Shown here: positions 1-6,387 of the stretch, one piece after another | How the letters are laid out: each line of letters starts with the position of its first letter | How positions within the stretch are numbered: position 1 is the first letter of the stretch | Source: Bacteroidales bacterium | GTDB taxonomy: Bacteria; Bacteroidota; Bacteroidia; Bacteroidales; P3 | Reading direction: 5' to 3' | Length of the DNA stretch: 6,560 bases | NCBI GenBank assembly: GCA_023227645.1 | Contig: JALNVJ010000091.1 | Coordinates: forward strand, 1 to 6,560 | The notes under the pieces: model-generated | What the model was told of the DNA's origin: nothing | What the model saw: only the letters and a program-made list of their open reading frames with translations | Databases searched by the model: none | Position numbers and translations under genes: made by a program

Positions 1-1093
1 CTCCGTCATTCGTAAATAATAATAATCCAGTTGTATTTCTATCTAAACGACCTACAGGATAAAGTCTTTCTTTACAAGCCTTACTGATTAAACTAAGAAC
101 TGTTTTTCTATCTTGAGGGTCATCAAGGGTTGTAATATATCCTTTTGGTTTATTCAGTAGAAGGTATTTCTTTCTTTCATTAACTAGTCTCTCTCCACCG
201 TAAACAACAGCATCTTCAATAGAAACTTTAAAACCCATTTCAGTAACAACCAGACCATTAACAGAAACAGTACCTGCCTTTATTAACTCATCTGCTTCCC
301 TCCTAGAACAAATTCCTGAATTAGAAATGTATTTATTCAGACGAATTAATCCATCCTTTCCTAAATGAACCTCAACCTTTCCTCGTGATTCACTAGACAT
401 TTGGAAAAAATCATCCTCTCTTTTTACGCGTGGACGACTGCTAGTTCTATCAAAATCTCTTCTTGGTCGATCATCTCTTCTTGAACTATCATAATCTCTT
501 CTTGGACGGTCTTCTCTTGATGGACTAAAGTCTCTTCTTGGACGATCTTCTCCTCCTCTTTTATCAATACTTATCTTAGGTCTATCGCCACTATCAAAAT
601 TTCTTCTTGGACGTTCTTCTCTTGATTCATTAAAATCTCTTCCTGAACGATCATTTCCTCTTGAGCTATCATAATCTCTCCTTGGACGATCTTCTCTTGA
701 TGGACTAAAGTCTCTTCTTGGACGGTCATTTCCTCTTGAGCTATCATAATCTCTTCTTGGACGATCTTCTCTTGATGGGCTAAAGTCTCTTCTTGGACGA
801 TCATCTCTTCTTGAATCATTAGAATCTCTTCTTGGACGATCATTCCCTCTTGAATTATCGTAATCCCTTCTTGGACGGTCGTCTCTTGATTGGCCAAAGT
901 CTCTTTTTGGTCTTTCATTATTAAAACCCCTATGTGAGTTTTCATCTCTTGCCTCTCTATCTACTCGAGGTCTTCTTGAACGTGATTCATCTCCATGCTT
1001 GTTATCTCTACTTGATGAACCTTCTCTCTTTTTAAATGGGGAACCACCTCTCTCAGGCTTATTCTCTCCATAACTGCGCTTGTTTCTTTCCAT
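1..1093 (-). CDS. rRNA pseudouridine synthase, RsuA/RluB/RluE/RluF family, with Arg/Asp-rich repetitive N-terminal extension (partial, C-terminus beyond window)
   Basis: This enzyme would isomerise a specific uridine in ribosomal RNA to pseudouridine. The frame is open from the ATG at 1093 to the left edge, giving 364 residues. Residues 1-231 are low-complexity, rich in Arg, Asp, Ser, Pro and Gly, with about twelve DRPRRD-type repeats. An S4 RNA-binding domain follows at about 249-296 (RLNKYISNSGICSRREADELI). The catalytic domain begins near 308 with YLLLNKPKGYITT and reaches YPVGRLDRNTTGLLLFTNDG, whose D351 is the expected catalytic aspartate. The remaining part of the catalytic domain, probably 100 or more residues, lies outside the window. 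S4 plus GRLDxxTxGLLL places it in the RsuA/RluB/E/F group; the exact target uridine cannot be told, although RluB-like is the usual Bacteroidetes annotation. The ATG at 1093 has an A/T-rich upstream region and a -7 element 21 bases away. An internal ATG at 400 (M232) would give a protein of ordinary family layout, but the intact frame upstream argues for the long form. Confidence 0.93.
   Translation of the reverse strand, partial: MERNKRSYGENKPERGGSPFKKREGSSSRDNKHGDESRSRRPRVDREARDENSHRGFNNERPKRDFGQSRDDRPRRDYDNSRGNDRPRRDSNDSRRDDRPRRDFSPSREDRPRRDYDSSRGNDRPRRDFSPSREDRPRRDYDSSRGNDRSGRDFNESREERPRRNFDSGDRPKISIDKRGGEDRPRRDFSPSREDRPRRDYDSSRRDDRPRRDFDRTSSRPRVKREDDFFQMSSESRGKVEVHLGKDGLIRLNKYISNSGICSRREADELIKAGTVSVNGLVVTEMGFKVSIEDAVVYGGERLVNERKKYLLLNKPKGYITTLDDPQDRKTVLSLISKACKERLYPVGRLDRNTTGLLLFTNDG
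455..916 (-). repeat. In-frame tandem repeat coding for alternating 12- and 13-residue Arg/Asp-rich units
   Basis: This lies inside the N-terminal extension of the pseudouridine synthase (residues 60-213). Twelve copies of a DRPRRD-like hexamer occur, most exact and a few degenerate (ERPKRD, DRSGRD, ERPRRN). They are spaced 12 or 13 residues apart, with one 23-residue gap near residues 160-183. Two unit types alternate: DRPRRDFSPSRE and DRPRRDYDSSRGN. Together they form a 25-residue, 75-nt higher-order unit. The units at 728-802 and 653-727 are identical in protein and almost identical in DNA; a third close copy at 473-547 lies 180 nt from the second. All periods are multiples of three, so gain or loss of units keeps the frame. 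Confidence 0.92.
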
Positions 1094-1113
1094 TTATCTT
1101 ATAAAATAATCGA

Positions 1114-1121
1114 CAAAATTA
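1114..1121 (-). promoter_or_regulatory. Candidate -7 element of the pseudouridine synthase gene
   Basis: The minus strand reads TAATTTTG, an exact match to the Bacteroidetes TAnnTTTG -7 consensus. It lies 21 bases before the ATG at 1093 and predicts a leader of only about 14 nt. No good TTTG -33 element sits at the expected distance, so the call rests on one short motif. Confidence 0.45.
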
Positions 1122-1155
1122 CAATAAATAATCTATTTATGTAGAATTAAGGTCT

Positions 1156-1174
1156 AAAAAATAGAGCTTCCTCT
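1156..1174 (-). terminator. Weak terminator-like hairpin downstream of the M23 peptidase gene
   Basis: On the minus strand a 4-bp stem (AGAG, loop GAAG, CTCT) is followed by A and a run of six T. It lies about 100 nt after the peptidase stop codon. The stem is short and may not terminate efficiently. No better hairpin was seen in the 184-nt gap at 1094-1277. Confidence 0.22.
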
Positions 1175-1277
1175 TCTTTTGATCTCTTTAATCTTTGGTT
1201 TTAAGTATTATGAAATTAACCCTTGGATTGGATTATAGGATTAATGTTTATTTTGAAATGTGGTCTTAATCTTTTCT

Positions 1278-2267
1278 TTATCTAATTCTTATTTTTTGAC
1301 CTGCTTTGATTCTGGAACCTTTAATATTATTTAGCTTAGCTAGTTTGCGTACTGTTGTTCCATTTCTTTTTGCTATTGAACTAAGGGTTTCACCTTTTCT
1401 AACCTTGGTGTATTGACCTCCTTTTGTTGCCTTAGTTTTGTTATTTGCTAACTTAACATTGGAGTTTCTACTAGAATGATGACGGAAATTATCTTTGGTT
1501 AGTTCTAGTGTATTGTCTTTTAGTGCGTAGGTTGAGAAGTCAATTACATCCTCAGGATTAATTGCTGCTCCTTGGTAACGGATTTCAAGGTGTAGGTGAG
1601 GTCCGGTTGAGCGTCCGGTACTTCCTCCTAATCCTAATACTTCCCCTGCTTTTATCTCATCACCTTCAGCAACATTTATTTTTGAAAGATGAGCATAATA
1701 GGTTTCTAATTTATTATCATGTTGTATGATTACTAAGTTTCCATAGGCTCCAGCTCTTTTAGCTACTCTTACTATACCGTCGAACATAGATCTGATTGGT
1801 TCCCCAAGTCTTAATCCTAAATCAATTCCATAATGGTAACGTCTCCTTCTTGGACCAAATCGAGATGTTATTCTTACCCCATCGGAAGGGAAGGAAAAGT
1901 ATTTCTTAGCTTTATTATCTACCAGAGGAACCTCAATTGCATCTGTAAGATTTGAAAAGTCTGTCTTCTTGCTATGTATAGATGTGGAATGCGGAGCGCT
2001 TTCTTTAAGTATATCATCCTCGTCTTCTGCTGCTGCATCTTCATAGACTAAGCTTGTTCCAACAAACTTCATAAGAGATTTACGAAAACGAACTGTATCC
2101 TTTATTATGCCAATCTGATATTCTGAACTTTCTTTATCAACATTTGTTCTGTTCTTCATCATCCCTCTTTCGTGAATACCATCTTCCTTCGGAAGCTGAG
2201 CCATTGAAAACAAAGGCAATAGAAAGAATAACATGATTGTTAGATACAGTCTGGTTGAATTGTGCAT
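1278..2267 (-). CDS. Secreted M23-family peptidoglycan metallopeptidase with C-terminal LysM domain
   Basis: This is a predicted zinc endopeptidase that cuts peptidoglycan cross-bridges or stem peptides outside the inner membrane. Using the ATG at 2267 the protein has 329 residues. It starts with a signal peptide (basic start, LTIMLFFLLPLF core, likely cleavage after SMA at residue 23). A variable linker holds an acidic stretch around 77-86 (AAAEDEDDIL). The LytM/M23 domain spans about 126-240: H145 and D149 in HYGID, H193 in YYAH, and H224/H226 in HLHLE form a complete set of zinc and catalytic residues, so it should be active. A LysM domain (about 286-329, YTKVRKGETLSSIAKRNGTT) should anchor it to glycan. 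An in-frame TTG at 2306 would add 13 residues, but it lies inside the promoter -7 element and would spoil the signal peptide. It is separated from the upstream gene by 111 nt and has its own promoter. The exact bond cleaved, and whether it acts in cell division or in wall growth, cannot be told. Confidence 0.93.
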   Translation of the reverse strand: MHNSTRLYLTIMLFFLLPLFSMAQLPKEDGIHERGMMKNRTNVDKESSEYQIGIIKDTVRFRKSLMKFVGTSLVYEDAAAEDEDDILKESAPHSTSIHSKKTDFSNLTDAIEVPLVDNKAKKYFSFPSDGVRITSRFGPRRRRYHYGIDLGLRLGEPIRSMFDGIVRVAKRAGAYGNLVIIQHDNKLETYYAHLSKINVAEGDEIKAGEVLGLGGSTGRSTGPHLHLEIRYQGAAINPEDVIDFSTYALKDNTLELTKDNFRHHSSRNSNVKLANNKTKATKGGQYTKVRKGETLSSIAKRNGTTVRKLAKLNNIKGSRIKAGQKIRIR

Positions 2268-2303
2268 AATAAAATGATATTGATTATATATATATGTAAT
2301 GTG

Positions 2304-2338
2304 CAAAAGTAAAAAAATAAACGTTTGCTCGTATCAAA
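2304..2338 (-). promoter_or_regulatory. Bacteroidetes-type promoter of the M23 peptidase gene
   Basis: On the minus strand, TTTG (2335-2338) is followed after 23 bases by TACTTTTG (2304-2311), an exact TAnnTTTG -7 match. The spacing is at the long end of the accepted range. Transcription should start near 2297, giving a leader of about 29 nt before the ATG at 2267. This puts the start site downstream of the alternative TTG codon at 2306, which excludes that codon for transcripts from this promoter. Confidence 0.6.
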
Positions 2339-2378
2339 TATTGCAAAAGATTAATTGATTTTAGGGTTTTTTAAGGTT

Positions 2379-3914
2379 TTAGGCTTGGTGTTCTTCTCTT
2401 AAAAGGTCATTAATCTCCTTTACGGGAGTGAAGGTTTGAATAGGTACTTCAACAAATACTGTTATCCAATTGGCCATAGCTCCGTTCCACAGCCCGGGAA
2501 CCTCCTGTGCCCTTATTAGCTTACCTGCTTTTGACTTATTGGAAATAAAACCTGCCTCCTTATCAATATAGTTTCTTAGATCAAAATTCTCGCCTTTATA
2601 ATTCTTAACTCCACAAACTAAGTCCACTGGATTAAAGTATTTGGAAGATGAAAATAGAGCTTTCTGATTATCATCCAAACGATTTATCTGCGAACTCTCC
2701 ACTATTTGCAAGCTTCTTACCCCATCTTTGATAACCCAAAAAGGACCTCCTCCTGGCTCTTGGGCGTTCTTAACAATGCCACAAACCCTAATTGGACGAT
2801 TGAGTTTAGTTGATAATAGCTTGATTATATCCTCTTCTTGCTTCTCTGTTTCGGAGAGACTAATACCTAATTTATTGGTTAGAGCGATAATATCTACTAT
2901 ATCTTGGGATGATAAACTGCCATTTTCCAATTTCCTTAATGCCGAAAAAACCTCATCTTGGGTCTTAAGTAATATGCCCGCAATTAGGTTCTTATACTTA
3001 TAGGTATAGGATTTGAGCTTATCATGAGCCACATTATCTATATTCTTAATAAAGATAATATCACCCTGAATCTCGTTAAGGTTCTCTATAAGTGCTCCAT
3101 GTCCACCTGGTCGAAAGACCAAATTACCGTCCTTATCGTAGCAAAGGGTATTGTCAAGATTAACTGCTATGGTATCGGTTTCTTTCTTTTGTAATGAAAA
3201 GTCTATATTATAAATAACCGAAAATTGCTCCTGGTAATATGGTTTTATTTGATTTACAAGTTTAATAACTTCGTCTTTATGTTCTGGAGATATGGTAAAA
3301 TGTATATTGACTCTTCCATTATCTTGCTTAGCATAGTGGGCTGCCTCAACAAAATGCTCCTCTATTGCATAGCGAAACTTCCTTTTTTCACTCGGATAAC
3401 TATGAAATGCAATTAAAGCCTTAGGAAGACTGCCATAGTTAAGCCCAATTTCGGTTAGGATATAATTAACAATTGTGGTATAGTTACCGCCAATCATATG
3501 GTCTTCTAAGCTAATTCCACTTTTATTAATAATTGATTCTAATTCGTTGAAAAAGGCGAAACTCTCTAAATTATCCAGCGTTTTATGAGCACTAGGGAAC
3601 TTCTTCATATCGTATGGAAGCCCCATATAGAGACCCGAAAACTCAATTAAATCCTTAAACATCCTTGTTGCTGCCCCCGATGCAGGAACGAATTTAAGTA
3701 TCGAATGCTTAGATTTATTATCCTGATAATAACGAATTGCCTCTTGTGTTTCTTTCTCACTCAAGTCCAAGACCCCGTCATTCTTACTAACATTCCTATC
3801 TAATTGGATAAAGGGAAAGCCTTTAATAAAGTTTATTATCTGGTCATTAACCTTATCTAAGCTTAGTCCATAGTCTTGGATTTGCTTAATATCGCTTGGG
3901 GTAAACTCAATCAT
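2379..3914 (-). CDS. DUF4301 family protein, possible nucleotide-sugar pyrophosphorylase-like fold
   Basis: I recognise this 511-residue protein as DUF4301, a conserved Bacteroidetes family with no established function. No signal peptide or membrane segment is seen, so it is probably cytoplasmic. Landmarks in order: KGFPFIQL near 31-38; FVPASGAATRMFKDL at 75-89; IHFTISPEH at 204-212; FRPGGHGALIENLN at 267-280; IIFIKNIDNV at 286-295; VCGIVKNAQEPGGGPFWV at 377-394; DLVCGVKNYKGENFDL at 431-446; and a C-terminal PGLWNGAMANW at 473-483. By eye, the SGAATRM loop, the PGGHGAL segment and the NIDNV segment resemble, in the same order, the G-rich nucleotide loop, the PxGxG segment and the NxDN segment of UDP-sugar pyrophosphorylases. 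That is inference, not an assignment. The gene starts 30 nt after the glmS stop with no clear promoter in the gap, so the two are probably co-transcribed. The length appears complete, with no frameshift. The ATG at 3914 fits the family's usual N-terminus. Confidence 0.88.
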   Translation of the reverse strand: MIEFTPSDIKQIQDYGLSLDKVNDQIINFIKGFPFIQLDRNVSKNDGVLDLSEKETQEAIRYYQDNKSKHSILKFVPASGAATRMFKDLIEFSGLYMGLPYDMKKFPSAHKTLDNLESFAFFNELESIINKSGISLEDHMIGGNYTTIVNYILTEIGLNYGSLPKALIAFHSYPSEKRKFRYAIEEHFVEAAHYAKQDNGRVNIHFTISPEHKDEVIKLVNQIKPYYQEQFSVIYNIDFSLQKKETDTIAVNLDNTLCYDKDGNLVFRPGGHGALIENLNEIQGDIIFIKNIDNVAHDKLKSYTYKYKNLIAGILLKTQDEVFSALRKLENGSLSSQDIVDIIALTNKLGISLSETEKQEEDIIKLLSTKLNRPIRVCGIVKNAQEPGGGPFWVIKDGVRSLQIVESSQINRLDDNQKALFSSSKYFNPVDLVCGVKNYKGENFDLRNYIDKEAGFISNKSKAGKLIRAQEVPGLWNGAMANWITVFVEVPIQTFTPVKEINDLLREEHQA

Positions 3915-3944
3915 TATTATCTAAAATCTTAGTTATAAAATATA

Positions 3945-5789
3945 TTATTCAACAGTTACCGACTTGGCTAAGTTACGTGGTTGATCAACATCTCTTCCTT
4001 TTATCCTTGCAATATAGTAGGATAGGAATTGTAGAGGGATAACTGTAAGAAGTGGAGTTAGGCATTCTTCAGTATCTGGAATCTCGATACAAAAATCTGC
4101 CATCTTCTTAATATCAACATCACCCTTGGTAACTATTGCAATTATCTTGCCCTTTCTAGCCTTAATTTCTTGAACATTACTTACAACCTTATCATATATC
4201 TTAAGCTTAGGAGAGACAACAACAATAGGCATTTCCTCATCAATCAAGGCAATAGGACCATGTTTCATCTCTGCTGCAGGGTAACCCTCGGCATGTATAT
4301 ACGAGATTTCCTTTAACTTAAGAGCTCCCTCTAGGGCAACCGGATAGTTGTATCCCCTACCCAAATACATAAAGTTCCTTGCATAAGTAAATACAGATGA
4401 TATCCTCTCAATCTCGGAAGCAAGCATAAAAGTCTCCTCTATCTTGGTGGTAATATTTGATAATTCACCAACTATTTGCTTGTATCTTGATTCACAAAGT
4501 GTGCCTAATTCCCTACCAATTGAAACTGCCATCATAATAAGAACAGTAACTTGGGTGGTAAAAGCCTTGGTTGAAGCAACTCCAATTTCTGGACCAGCAT
4601 GGGTATAAGTCCCGCTGTCGGTTCCTCTAGCTATCGAACTACCTACCACATTACATATACCATAGATAAACGCACCCTGACTTTTGGCAAGGTCCATAGC
4701 AGCTAAGGTGTCGGCAGTCTCTCCAGATTGAGATATTGGAATAAGGATATCACCCTTATTAATCACCGGATCTCTATATCTAAACTCCGATGCAACCTCA
4801 ATATCAACAGGTATCCTACAAAACTCTTCGAACAAATACTTGCCAATTAAGCCCGCATGCCATGAAGTACCACAAGCAGTTATAATAATCCTTTTGGCGT
4901 CTCGGAACTTATCAATATGGTTTATAATGCCACTAAGCTTTATTTCCTTTAGCTCCATATTCAAGCGTCCATTCATACACATAGCCAAGCTCCTTGATTG
5001 TTCAAAGATTTCCTTTAGCATAAAATGAGGATATCCAGCCTTTTCAATATCACAAAGCTCAAGCTTAATAGTAATTATATCATGATGAACAGCCTCATCA
5101 TTTAGGTTGTTAACTTCAATTTTCTTACCTCTTTCTAACTTAACAACCTCCTCATCATTAAGATATACAACATCGGAAGTATATTCTATAATAGGCGTTG
5201 CGTCAGAACCAAGAAAGAACTCTCCCTCTCCAATACCAATAATAAGAGGACTTCCCTTTCTTGCAGCAATAATACAGTTGGGATTATTCTTCTCTATAAC
5301 CCCAATAGCATAAGCACCTATAACAAACTTAAGAGTCCTTTTCACAGCATCAAACAAAGATAAATCATATCTAGATTTTATATATTCGATAGCTTGAACC
5401 AAAACTTCAGTATCGGTATCACTCTTAAAAGTATATCCTTCTCTTATTAATAGCTTCTTAATAGAGAGGTAATTTTCTATAATACCATTGTGAATAAGGG
5501 CAATACTCTCTGATTGTGAATAGTGAGGATGTGCATTTTTATCATTAGGCTCTCCATGAGTTGCCCATCGTGTATGTGCAATTCCAATAGTCCCAGTCGT
5601 ATCTTTATGATTGCAATAAGCCTCAAGACTCTTAACCTTACCCTTAGTTTTATACACATTAAGCTCCCCTTTATTATTCAAAAGAGCAACACCCGCACTA
5701 TCATAACCCCTATATTCAAGCCTTTTCAAACCCTTAATTAGTATAGGGAAAGCTTCTTTAGAGCCAATATAACCAACAATACCACACAT
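3945..5789 (-). CDS. glmS: Glutamine--fructose-6-phosphate aminotransferase (isomerizing)
   Basis: GlmS converts fructose-6-phosphate and glutamine to glucosamine-6-phosphate and glutamate, the committed step towards UDP-GlcNAc for peptidoglycan and LPS; it is cytosolic and usually dimeric. The protein has 614 residues, close to the 609 of E. coli. The N-terminal class II glutaminase domain begins MCGIVGYIG, with Cys2 as nucleophile after Met removal. It also has RLEYRGYDSAG (23-33), HTRWATHG (72-79), HNGIIENY (100-107) and SDTDTE (123-128). Two SIS sugar-binding domains follow (about 290-430 and 463-600), with TACGTSWHA (304-312), SQSGETADT (353-361) and STKAFTTQ (406-413). The isomerase residues equivalent to E. 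coli K485, E488, H504 and K603 are K491, E494, H510 and K609. The C-terminus is the conserved PRNLAKSVTVE. All key residues are present, so it should be active. It probably heads a two-gene unit with the DUF4301 gene. The start is fixed by the need for Cys at position 2. Confidence 0.98.
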   Translation of the reverse strand: MCGIVGYIGSKEAFPILIKGLKRLEYRGYDSAGVALLNNKGELNVYKTKGKVKSLEAYCNHKDTTGTIGIAHTRWATHGEPNDKNAHPHYSQSESIALIHNGIIENYLSIKKLLIREGYTFKSDTDTEVLVQAIEYIKSRYDLSLFDAVKRTLKFVIGAYAIGVIEKNNPNCIIAARKGSPLIIGIGEGEFFLGSDATPIIEYTSDVVYLNDEEVVKLERGKKIEVNNLNDEAVHHDIITIKLELCDIEKAGYPHFMLKEIFEQSRSLAMCMNGRLNMELKEIKLSGIINHIDKFRDAKRIIITACGTSWHAGLIGKYLFEEFCRIPVDIEVASEFRYRDPVINKGDILIPISQSGETADTLAAMDLAKSQGAFIYGICNVVGSSIARGTDSGTYTHAGPEIGVASTKAFTTQVTVLIMMAVSIGRELGTLCESRYKQIVGELSNITTKIEETFMLASEIERISSVFTYARNFMYLGRGYNYPVALEGALKLKEISYIHAEGYPAAEMKHGPIALIDEEMPIVVVSPKLKIYDKVVSNVQEIKARKGKIIAIVTKGDVDIKKMADFCIEIPDTEECLTPLLTVIPLQFLSYYIARIKGRDVDQPRNLAKSVTVE

Positions 5790-5828
5790 ATTTATTCTAT
5801 TTTTTAATTATCAATATCAAAGACCTTG

Positions 5829-5836
5829 CAAAAATA
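5829..5836 (-). promoter_or_regulatory. Candidate -7 element of glmS
   Basis: The minus strand reads TATTTTTG followed by CA, an exact TAnnTTTG match. It lies 39 bases before the glmS ATG and predicts a leader of about 32 nt. No TTTG is found at the usual -33 distance, so the upstream half is weak. The strong terminator behind it, at 5924-5958, supports an independent glmS promoter in this gap. Confidence 0.45.
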
Positions 5837-5923
5837 ATCATTTTTATTAACTAAACCATCTTTTGGATAAAAAACTCAAGAAATAATAAACAAATACAGG
5901 AAAAAAGAAAATTTATATAAACC

Positions 5924-5958
5924 AAAACGCCGACTTATATAAAATAAATCGGCGTTTT
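5924..5958 (-). terminator. Rho-independent terminator after the HU-related gene
   Basis: A perfect 10-bp inverted repeat, AAAACGCCGA at 5924-5933 and TCGGCGTTTT at 5949-5958, extends past one mismatch by four further A/T pairs. It lies 21 nt after the HU-related stop codon. The G+C core with flanking A and T runs, in otherwise very A/T-rich DNA, is typical of an intrinsic terminator. Its symmetry means it could act in either direction, although no plus-strand gene is seen to use it. Confidence 0.85.
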
Positions 5959-5979
5959 AGGATTCAAAAAACTAAAGAT

Positions 5980-6387
5980 TTACTGAATTCCCTTAATATC
6001 TTTAGATTTGTCAAGCACCACATCAACAGTCTTCATCTTCTTTCTTAGCATATTTGAAAAGAGGAATCTAAGAGTTGGAGAAGAGATAGTACTTGCATCA
6101 ACTTCTTCCAAAGTATCCATAGCTTTGGCACTAAAAACAGGGTAAATTATTCCATAATCACCCAACTCAACCGGATTTCCCTCCATCAACTCTTCAGTAA
6201 CCTCCTCCAAAGACTGCATAAAAGAAGCATAAACATCGGCTTTTGTGAGAGAAGAATGGGATTGTACCCTATCGGCAATCTGGTCAAAACTAATTGTTTC
6301 CTTCTTAACTGGCCTTGCCAAAAACTTGATTCCAGGGTTAAGACCCACACTAATCATTCGCTCAACTGCAACATACTTGATTGACAT
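5980..6387 (-). CDS. HU-related DNA-binding protein (Bacteroidetes histone-like, HU_HIG / TIGR01201 type)
   Basis: This 135-residue protein belongs to the HU/IHF superfamily branch common in Bacteroidetes, annotated as putative histone-like DNA-binding protein. Members probably bind DNA as dimers in the nucleoid, but their roles are poorly known. Family landmarks are the N-terminal KY(V)xxxR start, KFLARPVKKETISFDQIADR (21-40), LTKADVYASFMQSLEEVTEEL (47-67), which matches the HU helical dimer region, and the turn NPVELGDYGIIYPVFSAKA (71-89), equivalent to the VxLxGFGxF element of HU. A C-terminal RFLFSNMLRKKMK (107-119) resembles the HU FxPGxxLKxxV end. The canonical HU arm with its RNP tip is not recognisable, as expected for this branch. 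A single-gene transcript is likely, because a strong terminator follows directly. The ATG at 6387 is preceded by an A/T-rich leader without a Shine-Dalgarno site, and the N-terminus fits the family. Confidence 0.87.
   Translation of the reverse strand: MSIKYVAVERMISVGLNPGIKFLARPVKKETISFDQIADRVQSHSSLTKADVYASFMQSLEEVTEELMEGNPVELGDYGIIYPVFSAKAMDTLEEVDASTISSPTLRFLFSNMLRKKMKTVDVVLDKSKDIKGIQ

Noticed and set aside
455..916. Possible CRISPR array, from regularly spaced near-identical repeats
   Set aside because: The spacers are repeats too, the whole stretch is one open frame encoding alternating peptide units, and no cas gene is present.
571..945. A 124-codon minus-strand frame rich in Gln and Glu (repeating VQEEI-type units)
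   Set aside because: It overlaps the Arg/Asp-rich repeat of the pseudouridine synthase in another frame. Because the repeat period is a multiple of three, an alternative frame can stay open and look periodic. It has no domain and no start context, and the real frame continues into the S4 and catalytic domains.
2728..3416. Plus-strand open frames at 2728-3003 and 3225-3416
   Set aside because: They lie opposite the complete DUF4301 gene, show no recognisable domain and have no start signals; they are shadows of the real gene.
4840..5741. Short open frames opposite or out of frame with glmS (4840-5028, 5107-5313 and 5523-5741 plus; 5477-5659 minus)
   Set aside because: All are contained in the intact glmS coding sequence and show no independent coding evidence.
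5790..5923. Possible glmS ribozyme or riboswitch upstream of glmS
   Set aside because: From the predicted start site the leader is only about 32 nt, too short for the glmS ribozyme core. No matching structure was seen, and that ribozyme is known from Gram-positive bacteria.
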